DNA of 64,000 nt. Origin: Gallionellaceae bacterium (lineage in GTDB: Bacteria > Pseudomonadota > Gammaproteobacteria > Burkholderiales > Gallionellaceae). A program made the position numbers and the translations under genes. The notes under the pieces were generated by a model that did not search any database, was not told the DNA's origin, and worked only from the letters and a program-made list of their open reading frames with translations. The stretch covers positions 1-64,000 of the forward strand of contig DAIDMQ010000020.1 of assembly GCA_027448945.1 (NCBI GenBank), read 5' to 3'. Below are positions 47,527 through 57,167 of the stretch, one piece after another. Each line of letters starts with the position of its first letter. Within the stretch, counting starts at the first letter, position 1.

Positions 47527-48477
47527 ATGTCAGAACAAAACAACTGGGAGCGCGGCGTGCTGGAAAAACTGGCGCTATCTGCTTTGCATGAACAGCGTCG
47601 CGCTCGCCACTGGAACATCTTTTTCCGCACGCTGACTTTCGGCTTCTTGTTCATCGTGCTTTTCGCTACCATGGGTTGGTTCGATAACAAAGAGCCCAAG
47701 TTGGGCAGTGGTAAGCATACTGCGCTGATCGATTTGCAAGGCGTGATTTCCGCAGACAGTGGCGCGAGTGCAGACAATCTCATCCCAAGTTTGCAAGCTG
47801 CGTTCAAAGACAGCAGTACCGAAGCGGTAATCTTGCGTATTAATAGTCCGGGCGGTAGTCCGGTACAAGCAGGGCAGATCAATGATGAGATCAGTCGCTT
47901 GCGTGCACTGTATCCGCAGATTCCTTTGTATGCGGTGGTGGATGACATCTGTGCATCAGGCGGCTATTACATCGCTGTCGCGGCGGATAAGATATTTGTC
48001 GACAAGGCCAGCCTGATCGGTTCGATAGGTGTGCGCATGGATGGTTTCGGCTTTACTGGTGTAATGGAGAAGGTGGGTGTGGAGCGTCGCTTGATTACAG
48101 CTGGCGCGAACAAGGGCTTTATGGATCCTTTCAGCGCGATGAATCCCGCACAACAGGAATATGCCAAGCAGATGTTGGCTGAAATCCATCAGCAGTTTAT
48201 TGATGTGGTCAAAAAGGGTAGAGGCAAACGACTCAAAGAATCTCCCGATACCTTCAGCGGTTTGGTATGGAACGGTCAAAAGGGCGTGGAGATGGGCTTG
48301 GCCGATGGCTTGGGCAACGTAGACTCGGTGGCGAGAGATGTGATCAAGAATGAGAACATCGTGGACTTTACCGTCAAAGAAGGTTTCGCAGATCGCTTGG
48401 CGAAACGCTTTGGCGCGGGTGTGGCGAGTGCTTTTCCCGGCTTCTCGACGTCTATGAGTGGCGTGACACTGCGATAG
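47527..48477 (+). CDS. sppA: Signal peptide peptidase SppA (S49)
   Basis: Membrane-bound serine protease that degrades cleaved signal peptides. The 316-residue, short-type protein has one membrane anchor at about residues 36-56, RINSPGGSPVQAGQI, the catalytic Ser in DDICASGGYYIA, and the general-base Lys region downstream (PDTFSGLVWNGQKGVEMGLADG). The E. coli enzyme is about twice as long with tandem domains; a 36-kDa single-domain form is usual outside Enterobacteria. Confidence 0.92.
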   Translation: MSEQNNWERGVLEKLALSALHEQRRARHWNIFFRTLTFGFLFIVLFATMGWFDNKEPKLGSGKHTALIDLQGVISADSGASADNLIPSLQAAFKDSSTEAVILRINSPGGSPVQAGQINDEISRLRALYPQIPLYAVVDDICASGGYYIAVAADKIFVDKASLIGSIGVRMDGFGFTGVMEKVGVERRLITAGANKGFMDPFSAMNPAQQEYAKQMLAEIHQQFIDVVKKGRGKRLKESPDTFSGLVWNGQKGVEMGLADGLGNVDSVARDVIKNENIVDFTVKEGFADRLAKRFGAGVASAFPGFSTSMSGVTLR

Positions 48478-48499
48478 TCCTTTAGCCAGTTATCAGCGA

Positions 48500-49114
48500 C
48501 TAATGGTTTAGCATCGGTCTGAGTTTAGTCATCACCGTATCTTTGATGTGAGCTTGGGCGCTGGCGTTGAGATGCAGATTGTCAGCTTGGAACTGCTCGG
48601 CCGATAGGCCTTCAAGTAGGAAGGGTAGTAGCGTGACGCGGTGTTGTTTGGCAAGTTGCAGAAAGGCGTTTTGAAAACCTTCTACATAGGCTTTGCCGTA
48701 ATTGGGCGGCAGGCGCATCCCAACTAACAGAACGCGTGCCTGTGCCGCTTTAGATTGTGTGATGATGGTGCTCATATTCTTGTGCATCATCTCCAGAGGA
48801 TTGCCCCGTAGCCCGTCATTGGCACCCAGTTCCAAGATCACAATGTCGGGATGATGCAGTTGCAGAGCCTGAGCTATACGTTGTGCGCCGCCACTACTGG
48901 TTTCGCCGCTGATGCTGGCATTCACTACGACATACTGTGGGAATTGTGCGCGTAATTCTTCCTGTAATAAACTTACCCAAGAAGCATCACGGGCAATGCC
49001 ATATCCTGCTGATAGACTGTCACCAAATACGAGGATGGTTTTTTCTGCATGTGCTGCCGGACTAAGCAGCAGCGTCATCAGTATCAAAATACGTAGCAAA
49101 GGAAAATTTCTCAT
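48500..49114 (-). CDS. tesA: GDSL esterase/thioesterase I (TesA-like)
   Basis: Periplasmic SGNH hydrolase acting on acyl-thioesters and esters. The 204 residues begin with a Sec signal peptide (to about residue 23, AHA-E), then block I FGDSLSAGYG (nucleophile Ser33), block III GANDGLRG and the C-terminal DNLHLN Asp/His pair. The ATG at 49114 overlaps the ATG of the divergent ybbA gene by two bases, within a CATG. In E. coli tesA and ybbA are also divergent neighbours. Confidence 0.92.
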   Translation of the reverse strand: MRNFPLLRILILMTLLLSPAAHAEKTILVFGDSLSAGYGIARDASWVSLLQEELRAQFPQYVVVNASISGETSSGGAQRIAQALQLHHPDIVILELGANDGLRGNPLEMMHKNMSTIITQSKAAQARVLLVGMRLPPNYGKAYVEGFQNAFLQLAKQHRVTLLPFLLEGLSAEQFQADNLHLNASAQAHIKDTVMTKLRPMLNH

Positions 49115-49796
49115 GGCAGCGATTGTGCAAGCAGTTAAGTTAGGCAAGCAAGTACAGAGTGGTAGCGAGCAGCTCACTATACTGCACGATGTCAGTTTTC
49201 ATGTACAAGCTGGCGAGAGTCTTGCCATTGTAGGTGCATCAGGGTCGGGTAAGTCCACGTTACTGGGCTTGCTGGCCGGTCTGGACATGCCCAGCACGGG
49301 CAGTGTGAGTCTGAATGGTAGGGATTTATACACTGAGGATGAGGATGGACGTGCGCGCATACGCGGTGAATTGGCGGGTTTCGTGTTCCAGTCATTCCAG
49401 TTGTTGCCTACTTTGAATGCGCTGGAGAACGTCATGTTGCCACTGGAGTTACAAGGTGTCAAAGATGGTCGTGAGCGAGCCACGCTAGCCTTGCAGCAAG
49501 TTGGACTATCAGCACGTGCGCATCATCTCCCCAAACAACTTTCAGGGGGCGAGCAGCAGCGTGTGGCACTCGCCCGCGCCTTCGTTACTCGTCCCAAAAT
49601 ACTGTTCGCGGACGAACCTACCGGAAATCTGGATGCCGCGACTGGCGCGCAAATCATAGAACTCATGCTGGAGCTCAATCATGTGCTCGGCACGACCTTA
49701 ATCTTAGTCACGCATGATGAAGCGCTGGCACAGCGTTGCACTCAACTATTGCGCTTAAGTAGTGGACGCGTGGTGGATGAGGTCGCGCTGCAATAA
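49113..49796 (+). CDS. ybbA: ABC transporter ATPase, YbbA-like
   Basis: ATPase of the LolD/MacB-type family. The 227 residues contain Walker [10 protein letters not shown] (about 40-48), the [21 protein letters not shown] segment, signature [15 protein letters not shown] and Walker [12 protein letters not shown]. Its ATG overlaps the tesA ATG on the opposite strand; AAGGAA is 9 bases upstream, inside tesA. The expected permease partner (YbbP) is at 52760, separated by the petABC operon. Confidence 0.9.
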   Translation: MAAIVQAVKLGKQVQSGSEQLTILHDVSFHVQAGESLAIVGASGSGKSTLLGLLAGLDMPSTGSVSLNGRDLYTEDEDGRARIRGELAGFVFQSFQLLPTLNALENVMLPLELQGVKDGRERATLALQQVGLSARAHHLPKQLSGGEQQRVALARAFVTRPKILFADEPTGNLDAATGAQIIELMLELNHVLGTTLILVTHDEALAQRCTQLLRLSSGRVVDEVALQ

Positions 49797-49884
49797 ATTT
49801 GTCGCTTGTCCACGTTTATGCAGCTTGGCGCGTTAAGCGGGTTCTAGCCCTATATTTTGGGTGCATACTCAAGGGAGTACTCGT

Positions 49885-50397
49885 ATGGCCAATGATGAGA
49901 CCTTAGCGCAACCGGGCAGGCGTGATTTTCTGACGCAGATCACTGCGGCGGTCGGGGGCGTGGGGGTGGCAGCTGCCTGTGTCCCCTTTGTTGCCAGTAT
50001 GAATCCCAGTTCCGATGTGCTCGCCAAAGCGACTACCGAAGTCGATATCTCTCATATCCCCCCCGATGGTGTGCACACTGTTCCCTGGCAGGGCAAACCT
50101 GTATTCATCTTTCATCGTACCGAAGAGCAGATCAAGCAGATGCAAGCCAGCAATGGCGTGTTGGATCCCGCCACTGATAAGACACGGGTGCAACAACCGC
50201 AATGGTTGGTCGTGGTGGGTGTGTGCACCCATATGGGCTGTGTGCCCAACAAGGAAGGGCCAGGCTGGGTCTGCCATTGTCATGGCAGCGAATACGACGA
50301 CAGTGGCCGGGTAATACGCGGGCCTGCCCCCAAGAATCTTGAAGTCCCGCCTTATCATTTCGTCGATGACAGCAGGATTGTCATCGGCGTCGCTTAG
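49885..50397 (+). CDS. petA: Ubiquinol-cytochrome c reductase Rieske iron-sulfur subunit
   Basis: Electron-bifurcating 2Fe-2S subunit of the cytochrome bc1 complex. The 170 residues have a Tat-type N-terminus (GRRDFLTQ) that stays as a membrane anchor, then Rieske boxes CTHMGC (Cys114, His116, Cys119) and CHCHGS (Cys130, Cys132, His133). Box II has His instead of the usual Pro between the cysteines. GGGAG 7 bases before the ATG at 49885 fixes the start. petB follows directly. Confidence 0.96.
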   Translation: MANDETLAQPGRRDFLTQITAAVGGVGVAAACVPFVASMNPSSDVLAKATTEVDISHIPPDGVHTVPWQGKPVFIFHRTEEQIKQMQASNGVLDPATDKTRVQQPQWLVVVGVCTHMGCVPNKEGPGWVCHCHGSEYDDSGRVIRGPAPKNLEVPPYHFVDDSRIVIGVA

Positions 50398-50406
50398 GTG
50401 ACCATC

Positions 50407-51651
50407 ATGGCCAACAAAATCATAGCTTGGGTGGACCGCAGATTTCCGCTCACCAGCTTCGTTAAGCATGAACTGACTGGCTATCCCACGCCCCGCAATC
50501 TCAGTTATTGGTGGAATTTCGGTTTCCTTGCCGGTTTTGTGTTGGTGCTACAAGTGGTCACGGGTATTTTTCTCGCCATGCATTACAAGGCCGACGTGAA
50601 TTTATCGTTCGACTCCATCCAGCACATCATGCGCGATGTGAACTACGGTTGGCTGTTGCGCTACATGCATGCCACAGGTGCCTCGGCATTTTTCCTGGTG
50701 ATCTTTATTCACATGGCGCGCACGCTGTATTACGGCTCATACCGCAGGCCGCGTGAGTTGCTATGGTGGACGGGGCAGGGTTTGCTGATACTGCTGATGG
50801 CAACGGCATTCATGGGCTATCTCCTGCCTTGGGGGCAGATGTCGTTTTGGGGCGCGACGGTCATTACTAATCTGTTTCGAGCCACTCCATTTGTGGGTGA
50901 CCAGATCGTGATCTGGCTGCGTGGCGATTTTACGGTGGGTGATGCCACACTGACGCGCTTCTTTGCCTTGCACTATCTATTCCCCTTCCTGATTGTAGGT
51001 GCGGTAGTGGTGCATTTGGTGGCTTTGCATACGGTCAAGAGCAGCAATCCAAGCGGCATCGATCTGTCCCACAAGGACAACATTCCCTTTCATCCTTATT
51101 TCACCGCTAAAGATTTTTATGGTTTGGGCTGGTTCCTTATTGTCTATTGCGTGTTTGTATTCTTCTATCCCGATAGTCTGATGGAACCCGCCAACAACAT
51201 TCCGGCCAACCCCATGCTGACACCCAATCACATCGTGCCGGAATGGTATTTCCTACCGTTCTACGCCATCTTGCGTTCAGTGCCTAACATGGTGGGCGGT
51301 GTAGTCGCGATGGGTTTGTCGGTGATGATCTTTGCCTTCATGCCTTACTTAGATAGATCACGCATACCAGGTGGGGCGCATTACCGGCCTGTGTATCGCG
51401 TGCTGGTGTATATCTTTGCACTGGATATGTTGGTGTTGGGTTATGTGGGTTACACGCCACCAACTGATGGCACTATCCTGTTGGGGCAGATCGCTGCATT
51501 TGTCTATTTCATGACATTCCTCTGCCTGCCTTTCATCTCCAAGGCGGAAGAGAATTGGCTACTCAAACGTGGTTTTCATCCCGAACTGGAAGCTTTGGTG
51601 GCTGCCGAACAAAGTGCCATCGCGCTACGCAACGGCGGAGGTGTGAAATGA
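50407..51651 (+). CDS. petB: Cytochrome b of the bc1 complex
   Basis: Di-haem quinol-oxidising membrane subunit. The 414 residues include haem ligands His88 and His102 in MHATGASAFFLVIFIHMAR, the second histidine pair in the HYLFPFLIVGAVVVHLVALH region, and the quinol-site PEWY motif (HIVPEWYFLPFYAIL). AGGTGA lies 7 bases before the ATG at 50407; a GTG at 50398 is in frame. It overlaps petC by 4 bases (ATGA). Confidence 0.97.
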   Translation: MANKIIAWVDRRFPLTSFVKHELTGYPTPRNLSYWWNFGFLAGFVLVLQVVTGIFLAMHYKADVNLSFDSIQHIMRDVNYGWLLRYMHATGASAFFLVIFIHMARTLYYGSYRRPRELLWWTGQGLLILLMATAFMGYLLPWGQMSFWGATVITNLFRATPFVGDQIVIWLRGDFTVGDATLTRFFALHYLFPFLIVGAVVVHLVALHTVKSSNPSGIDLSHKDNIPFHPYFTAKDFYGLGWFLIVYCVFVFFYPDSLMEPANNIPANPMLTPNHIVPEWYFLPFYAILRSVPNMVGGVVAMGLSVMIFAFMPYLDRSRIPGGAHYRPVYRVLVYIFALDMLVLGYVGYTPPTDGTILLGQIAAFVYFMTFLCLPFISKAEENWLLKRGFHPELEALVAAEQSAIALRNGGGVK

Positions 51652-52286
51652 AGCGCCACTTGCTGGCAATCTTTGTGTTGTTCTCCATACAAGCGCATGC
51701 AGGGGAAGAAGGTCTGAGTCATGTGCAGGTACAGACTTCATTGGCAGCGATACAACGCGGTGCCGAGACTTTCATGGGGCAATGCCACAGCTGTCATACT
51801 CTCAAGTACATGCATTACGGTGACCTTAAACATTTCGGCATGGATCAGCACAAGGTGGATGAGTGGCGCGGAGATCAGGCGCTTGATGCCGTCATCTCCA
51901 GCCAGATGTCGGATGAGGCGGCGCTGCAATCTTTTGCTAAGGTGCCGCCTGATCTGAGCTTGATGACCAAGGCACGCGAGGGAGGGCCAGACTATGTCTA
52001 TTCGTATCTGTTGGGCTATTACACAGATAAAGATGGTATGACCGCCAATCATGTGTTTCCCGCGACCAAAATGCCCGATATCTTGGGCGGTAGTATGACT
52101 AGTGATGCTGCGCAACTCGAGGCGATACGAAAACAGGCCGGCGATATTGTTTCCTTCCTCACCTGGGTGGCTGACCCGCACGAGCAAGAGCGGCAACGAC
52201 TAGGCTACTATGTGTTGGCTTACTTGATGGTGCTGACGGTGTTGTTGTATTTGGTCAAGAATCGTATTTGGTCAAGATTGAAATGA
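51648..52286 (+). CDS. petC: Cytochrome c1
   Basis: Monohaem subunit passing electrons from the Rieske protein to soluble cytochrome c. The 212 residues have a Sec signal peptide (AHA-GEE), the haem site CHSCH at 46-50, a Met ligand in FPATKMPDIL and one C-terminal membrane anchor (YYVLAYLMVLTVLLYLV). GGAGG is 5 bases upstream of the ATG. The protein is somewhat short for a cytochrome c1 but complete. Confidence 0.95.
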   Translation: MKRHLLAIFVLFSIQAHAGEEGLSHVQVQTSLAAIQRGAETFMGQCHSCHTLKYMHYGDLKHFGMDQHKVDEWRGDQALDAVISSQMSDEAALQSFAKVPPDLSLMTKAREGGPDYVYSYLLGYYTDKDGMTANHVFPATKMPDILGGSMTSDAAQLEAIRKQAGDIVSFLTWVADPHEQERQRLGYYVLAYLMVLTVLLYLVKNRIWSRLK

Positions 52287-52306
52287 ATCGCGACAAGGAG
52301 TTTGTC

Positions 52307-52678
52307 ATGAATATTGTTACATTACTCGGTGGCATTCTGACCGTAGTTATTGCTATGCCATCGTGGGCGGGCGAGGTCAGTTTTAAATCGGACGTACAAC
52401 CCATACTCAATGACTATTGCATAAGCTGTCATCAGCCTAGCGGTAAGGGATATGAGAAGAGCGGACTAGACCTGCGAAGTTATGCGGGAGTGATGAAGGG
52501 GACGCGCTTTGGCAGCATCATCAAGCCCGGCGATAGTTTTACCAGCATCTTCATTCAAGTCGTCGAGGGTAGGGTACATCCTTCCATCAAGATGCCCTAT
52601 GGCATGAATGGGGGGCTAGCCAAGGATAAGATCGCGCTGATGAAACACTGGGTACAACAAGGCGCAAAAGACAACTGA
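52307..52678 (+). CDS. Monohaem c-type cytochrome linked to petABC
   Basis: A 123-residue periplasmic protein with a cleavable signal (…AMPSWA-GEV) and one haem site CISCH at 38-42. The SDVQPILNDYC start and LDLRSYAGVMKG resemble the 'planctomycete cytochrome C-like' domain found in many environmental bacteria. AAGGAG 6 bases before the ATG at 52307 supports this start. It begins 20 bases after petC, so it is probably part of the bc1 operon and may be an electron acceptor or donor for it. Confidence 0.85.
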   Translation: MNIVTLLGGILTVVIAMPSWAGEVSFKSDVQPILNDYCISCHQPSGKGYEKSGLDLRSYAGVMKGTRFGSIIKPGDSFTSIFIQVVEGRVHPSIKMPYGMNGGLAKDKIALMKHWVQQGAKDN

Positions 52679-52759
52679 GCAACATGGCGTCGTCTTGCTG
52701 TATTACCGCCAGCGTCGTGCATGGCATAGAATCTAGTTACGACCATCCTTCCTGATGCC

Positions 52760-55231
52760 ATGAATCTATATAAACTTGCGCTGAATTTTTTGCGTCGCGA
52801 CTGGCGCGCGGGAGAGTGGCGGGTATTGCTACTCGCCTTGGTATTGGCGGTGGGCAGTCTCGCCACAGTGGGACTGTTCGCAGACAGGGTGCGACAAGCA
52901 TTACAACAACAGGCCCAGAGCCTGATCGGTGCCGATCTGCGCATCACTTCCACACGCGTCATCCCCGAGGAATATCGTGCCATGGCGCTGGCTCGCGGAC
53001 TGCGAACAGTCAAGAGCCTGAGTTTTCCCAGTATGGTCGCGCATGGCGAGCGAGTAATTTTGGGTGAGTTACTAGTCGTCGACCCCGCTTACCCGCTGCG
53101 CGGCAAAATCACGATAAATGACGGTGTTGAACATGTGGCGCAATCTATTCCCATGGCTGGAACAGTCTGGGTAGATGAGCGCTTGATGCGGCGTATGGAT
53201 CTCAAATTGGGCGATGAGCTGGGTGTGGGGGTACAACAATATGTTGTGGCTGCGACCATCGTGAGGGACATAGATCAATCCATAGGATTTTCCAGCTTCG
53301 CTCCCCGCATAACGCTCAATGCCGCAGACCTCGCTGCGACAGGCCTGTTACAAGAAGGAAGTCGCGTCACATACAGATTGATGATTGCAGGCGAGGCGCA
53401 AAAAGTCGCAGCCCTGCGCGCAGCCCTGCAATCCAAATTGTCCGGTAACGAGAGAATGGAAGACGTGCGCGATGCGCGTCCTGAAATACGCACGGCCCTA
53501 GAGCGAGCTGAGCATTTTCTTGGACTGGCTGCGCTCACGGCAGCGATACTCGCCGGTGCAGCGATGGCATTGGCGGCGCGACGATTTGTCATGCGCCATC
53601 TTGATGCCTGCGCGGTCCTGCGTTGTTTGGGTGCGCAACAAAATGATGTGTTACGACTCTTCCTGTATCAGTTCCTGTTGCTGGGATTAGTTGCAGTTTT
53701 TGTGGGCGCCGTCTTGGCCTATGCGATGCAGGCGTTGCTGGTTCAGAACATGCCCGCGATGCGCGCGGCCGATTTGCCTCAGCCTAGCCTCATGCCCGTG
53801 CTCAAGGCTGCTGTTAGCGGCTATGCATTATTGATAGGCTTTGCGTTCCTGCCCTTGTTGCAGCTACGCAAAGTGTCGCCGCTGCGTGTGTTGCGCCGCG
53901 AGTTGGGCGTGCCCGAAACACGTGCTTGGCTGGTTTATGGTTTGGCAGTGTTGGTGTTGGCGATCTTGTTTCTGTGGCATGCGGGTTCCATTAAGTTGGG
54001 GCTGGCAGTATTGGCAGGTTTGCTGTTGGGATTGTTATTATTTGGTGCGGCAGCTTGGTTGTTGCTACGAGTGTTGGCGCGCTATGCACAATCGTTAAGT
54101 GCCCATTGGCGACATGCCTTGAGTAATTTGGCGCGACATGGCCGCAGTTCGGCACTACAGATTGTGGCACTGGGCTTGGGTGGGATGGCGCTGTTGGTAT
54201 TGACGCTGGTGCGTGCCGATCTGATGCAAAGTTGGCAGGGTAAGTTGCCACCCGAGACACCCAACCGTTTCGTGGTCAACATCCAACCCGATCAGACACT
54301 GGCGGTGCAGGAATTCTTAAAACAGCATACGGTCACGCCGCCCGAGTTGCAGCCCATGGTGCGGGGTAGGTTGGTGGCGATCAACGATAGTTCGATCACC
54401 GGAGAAAGTTATGCTGATCCTAGAGCGCGGGGGCTAGTGGAACGCGAGTTTAATCTGTCCTATATGCAAGATATGCCTACTTGGAATGAAACGGTGGAAG
54501 GGCGATGGTGGCGTGCGGATGAGCGCGGGCAGTTGTCTGTAGAGGAGGGCATTGCCAAGACGCTGGGCATACATCTGGGTGATACGCTCACTTACGATGT
54601 GGCTGGCAATCGATTTACCGCAAAAGTCACCCATCTGCGTAAGGTGCAATGGGATTCCATGAAAGTGAATTTCTTTGTTATCACCACGCCGGAGTTGTTG
54701 CTGGATTCGCCAGTCAGTTATCTGAGCAGTTTCTATTTATCTGACCAACAAGCAAGCGTGGGTGATGCCTTGTCGCGCGAATTTCCCAACCTCGTATTGA
54801 TTGACACCGGTGCAGTGATCATGCAGGTGCGCGGCATCATGAATCAGATTGCGCAGACGGTCAGTGCGGTGTTCCTGTTCACTTTATTGAGTGGTTTTGC
54901 TGTGCTCTACGCAGCTCTGCTCGCGACACAGGATGAGCGTAGTCAGGAGGCGGCAATATTGCGGACCCTGGGTGCCGAGAGTACTTATCTGCATCGCCTA
55001 CACTTGGCCGAGTTCGCAGTATTGGGCGGCTTGAGCGGCCTGTTTGCCGCTGCGGGAGCAGAGTTGCTGGGTTGGGTGTTAGCGCGTTTTGTGTTGGAAA
55101 TTCCCTATCAAGCTAGCGCGCTCATTTGGTTGGCAGGCTGCGCTGGCGGGATGGTCGTGGTGATTTTTGCGGGGATATGGAGTACACGCCGGGCGATACA
55201 TCGCGCACCTATGGAATTGTTGCGCGAGTAG
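52760..55231 (+). CDS. ybbP: FtsX-like ABC permease, YbbP-like
   Basis: An 823-residue membrane protein with an N-terminal helix, a periplasmic MacB-like domain (SLIGADLRITSTR...), a first helix bundle, a second periplasmic domain and a final helix group (FTLLSGFAVLYAALLATQDERSQEAAILRTLGAE), i.e. two FtsX units. The length matches E. coli YbbP (804). In E. coli it is encoded next to ybbA; here petABC and a cytochrome gene lie between. The substrate is unknown, although ybbAP has been linked to envelope processes. Confidence 0.9.
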   Translation: MNLYKLALNFLRRDWRAGEWRVLLLALVLAVGSLATVGLFADRVRQALQQQAQSLIGADLRITSTRVIPEEYRAMALARGLRTVKSLSFPSMVAHGERVILGELLVVDPAYPLRGKITINDGVEHVAQSIPMAGTVWVDERLMRRMDLKLGDELGVGVQQYVVAATIVRDIDQSIGFSSFAPRITLNAADLAATGLLQEGSRVTYRLMIAGEAQKVAALRAALQSKLSGNERMEDVRDARPEIRTALERAEHFLGLAALTAAILAGAAMALAARRFVMRHLDACAVLRCLGAQQNDVLRLFLYQFLLLGLVAVFVGAVLAYAMQALLVQNMPAMRAADLPQPSLMPVLKAAVSGYALLIGFAFLPLLQLRKVSPLRVLRRELGVPETRAWLVYGLAVLVLAILFLWHAGSIKLGLAVLAGLLLGLLLFGAAAWLLLRVLARYAQSLSAHWRHALSNLARHGRSSALQIVALGLGGMALLVLTLVRADLMQSWQGKLPPETPNRFVVNIQPDQTLAVQEFLKQHTVTPPELQPMVRGRLVAINDSSITGESYADPRARGLVEREFNLSYMQDMPTWNETVEGRWWRADERGQLSVEEGIAKTLGIHLGDTLTYDVAGNRFTAKVTHLRKVQWDSMKVNFFVITTPELLLDSPVSYLSSFYLSDQQASVGDALSREFPNLVLIDTGAVIMQVRGIMNQIAQTVSAVFLFTLLSGFAVLYAALLATQDERSQEAAILRTLGAESTYLHRLHLAEFAVLGGLSGLFAAAGAELLGWVLARFVLEIPYQASALIWLAGCAGGMVVVIFAGIWSTRRAIHRAPMELLRE

Positions 55232-55290
55232 TGAGGTTGCGACGAAATAGCGGTAAAGTGCGAGACTCAAAATCTAAGGATGAAAAAGAC

Positions 55291-56811
55291 ATGACTACGA
55301 TACGCCAACAAGACTTCATCGACAGCATCGCAGACGCGCTGCAATTCATCTCCTACTACCACCCTAGTGACTTTATCCAATCTTTGGCCGCTGCATATAA
55401 GCGTGAAGAATCGCCCGCTGCCAAGGATGCGATGGCGCAGATATTGACTAATTCGCGTATGTGCGCGCTGGGGCATAGGCCTATTTGTCAGGACACTGGC
55501 ATCGTGGTGGCTTTCGTGCGTGTCGGTATGGATGTGCGCTGGGCAGACGCCTCCATGAGCATCGCCGAGATGGTGAATGCGGGTGTGCGTAAAGCTTATC
55601 TGCTGCCCGACAACGTGTTGCGCGCCTCCATCGTCGCTGATGCTGCGGGCAAGCGAAAAAATACCGGCGACAACACGCCTGCGGTTGTGCATTTCGACAT
55701 CGTTCCGGGTAATAAAATTGAAGTGGATGTTGCGGCCAAAGGTGGCGGATCCGAGAATAAATCGCGTTTCACGATGCTAAATCCAAGTGACGATATTGTG
55801 GAATGGGTGGTGAGCCAGTTACCCGGTATGGGAGCAGGTTGGTGTCCGCCGGGACAGATAGGTATAGGTATAGGCGGGACGGCAGAGAAGGCGATGCTGT
55901 TGGCAAAACAGTCATTGATGTTGCCGATCAGCATGACCGAACTCAAGGCACGCGGCGCGCAAAATCGTATCGAAGAGTTGCGTATAGAGATCTATGATCG
56001 CGTGAATGCACTCGGCATAGGCGCCCAAGGACTGGGGGGGCTGACCACAGTGCTGGATGTGAGTATCTTGGATTATCCGACTCATGCGGCTTCCAAGCCC
56101 ATCGCGCTGATACCCAACTGTGCGGCGACACGCCATGTGCATTTCGTCTTGGATGGCAGCGGCGTGGCGGAATTCACGCCCCCCAATATTGACGAATATC
56201 CCGATGTGCATTGGAAACCGTCCCCCGATGCGCGTCGGGTAGATTTGAACAGCATCACCCGTGCCGATATTACACAGTGGCAACCGGGCGACACCTTATT
56301 GTTGACCGGCAAGTTGCTCACCGGACGCGATGCCGCGCACAAGCGCATGGTGGACATGTTGGCAAAAGGGGAAAAGCTGCCAGTCGACTTCAATGGTCGT
56401 TTCATCTATTACGTGGGTCCAGTCGATCCGGTACGTGATGAAGTCGTAGGGCCGGCAGGTCCGACTACCGCGACGCGCATGGATAAATTCACTGAGACCA
56501 TGCTGGCCGAAACAGGTTTGATAGGCATGATAGGCAAGTCCGAGCGTGGCAAAACAGGTATCGAGGCAATTAAAAAGCACGAAGCGGTGTACTTGATGGC
56601 GGTGGGTGGCGCGGCGTATCTGGTGGCGAAGGCCATCAAACACGCGCGCGTCCTCGCTTTCGCCGACCTCGGCATGGAAGCGATTTACGAATTTGACGTG
56701 GTGGATATGCCAGTCACGGTGGCTGTGGATACGCAAGGTCGATCAGCGCATGAGATTGGTCCGACAGAGTGGAAAAAACGTATTGGGATGATACCGGTGA
56801 AGGCCATCTGA
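55291..56811 (+). CDS. fumA: Class I fumarate hydratase
   Basis: Iron-sulfur fumarase of the TCA cycle (fumarate to malate). The 506 residues contain the N-terminal alpha region (GHRPICQDTGIVVAFVRVG, GGGSENKSRFTML, CPPGQIGIGIGGTAEKAML) and the C-terminal beta region (GRFIYYVGPVDPVRDEVVGPAGPTTATRMDKF) in one chain. Cluster cysteines include those in PICQDTG, WCPPGQ and IPNCAAT. The ATG at 55291 gives the usual start; the frame is open upstream inside ybbP's end. Confidence 0.94.
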   Translation: MTTIRQQDFIDSIADALQFISYYHPSDFIQSLAAAYKREESPAAKDAMAQILTNSRMCALGHRPICQDTGIVVAFVRVGMDVRWADASMSIAEMVNAGVRKAYLLPDNVLRASIVADAAGKRKNTGDNTPAVVHFDIVPGNKIEVDVAAKGGGSENKSRFTMLNPSDDIVEWVVSQLPGMGAGWCPPGQIGIGIGGTAEKAMLLAKQSLMLPISMTELKARGAQNRIEELRIEIYDRVNALGIGAQGLGGLTTVLDVSILDYPTHAASKPIALIPNCAATRHVHFVLDGSGVAEFTPPNIDEYPDVHWKPSPDARRVDLNSITRADITQWQPGDTLLLTGKLLTGRDAAHKRMVDMLAKGEKLPVDFNGRFIYYVGPVDPVRDEVVGPAGPTTATRMDKFTETMLAETGLIGMIGKSERGKTGIEAIKKHEAVYLMAVGGAAYLVAKAIKHARVLAFADLGMEAIYEFDVVDMPVTVAVDTQGRSAHEIGPTEWKKRIGMIPVKAI

Positions 56812-57013
56812 GCACGGCCATAGCAATCTTAATATATTACAAACTTGGCAATTTGTAGTGAGTTAAGCGACGTTGTGTGTAGGAAGTGATTAAAGCTCTG
56901 TAGTGACCGTAGTAACGAGGGTGAATCATCCTTCATCAATGATATTCGCCGTGGATTTTGCTGCCCGTTTCGATTATGATGCGCCGCTGTTTGTATTATC
57001 GAATTTACGAATT

Positions 57014-57109
57014 GGCGGGTCTCCCCGCATTGCAAGGTAGTGAACCTGGTCAGGTCCGGAAGGAAGCAGCCACAGCTATTTATTGTAAGTGCCGGGGGTA
57101 AGGCTCGCC
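57014..57109 (+). ncRNA. ffs: Signal recognition particle RNA (4.5S)
   Basis: The invariant SRP core GGTCAGGTCCGGAAGGAAGC (from 57049) with the GGAA tetraloop and the AGCAGCC asymmetric loop is present. The outer stem GGCGGGTCT pairs with AGGCTCGCC. Exact ends are approximate. With Ffh it targets inner-membrane proteins to the translocon. Its place directly before dnaX is common in Betaproteobacteria. Confidence 0.95.
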
Positions 57110-57167
57110 TCCTATTATGTGACGTGAGAGCCATTTTTTCACGTTGCAGCCATCTAAGCTGAGTCTA

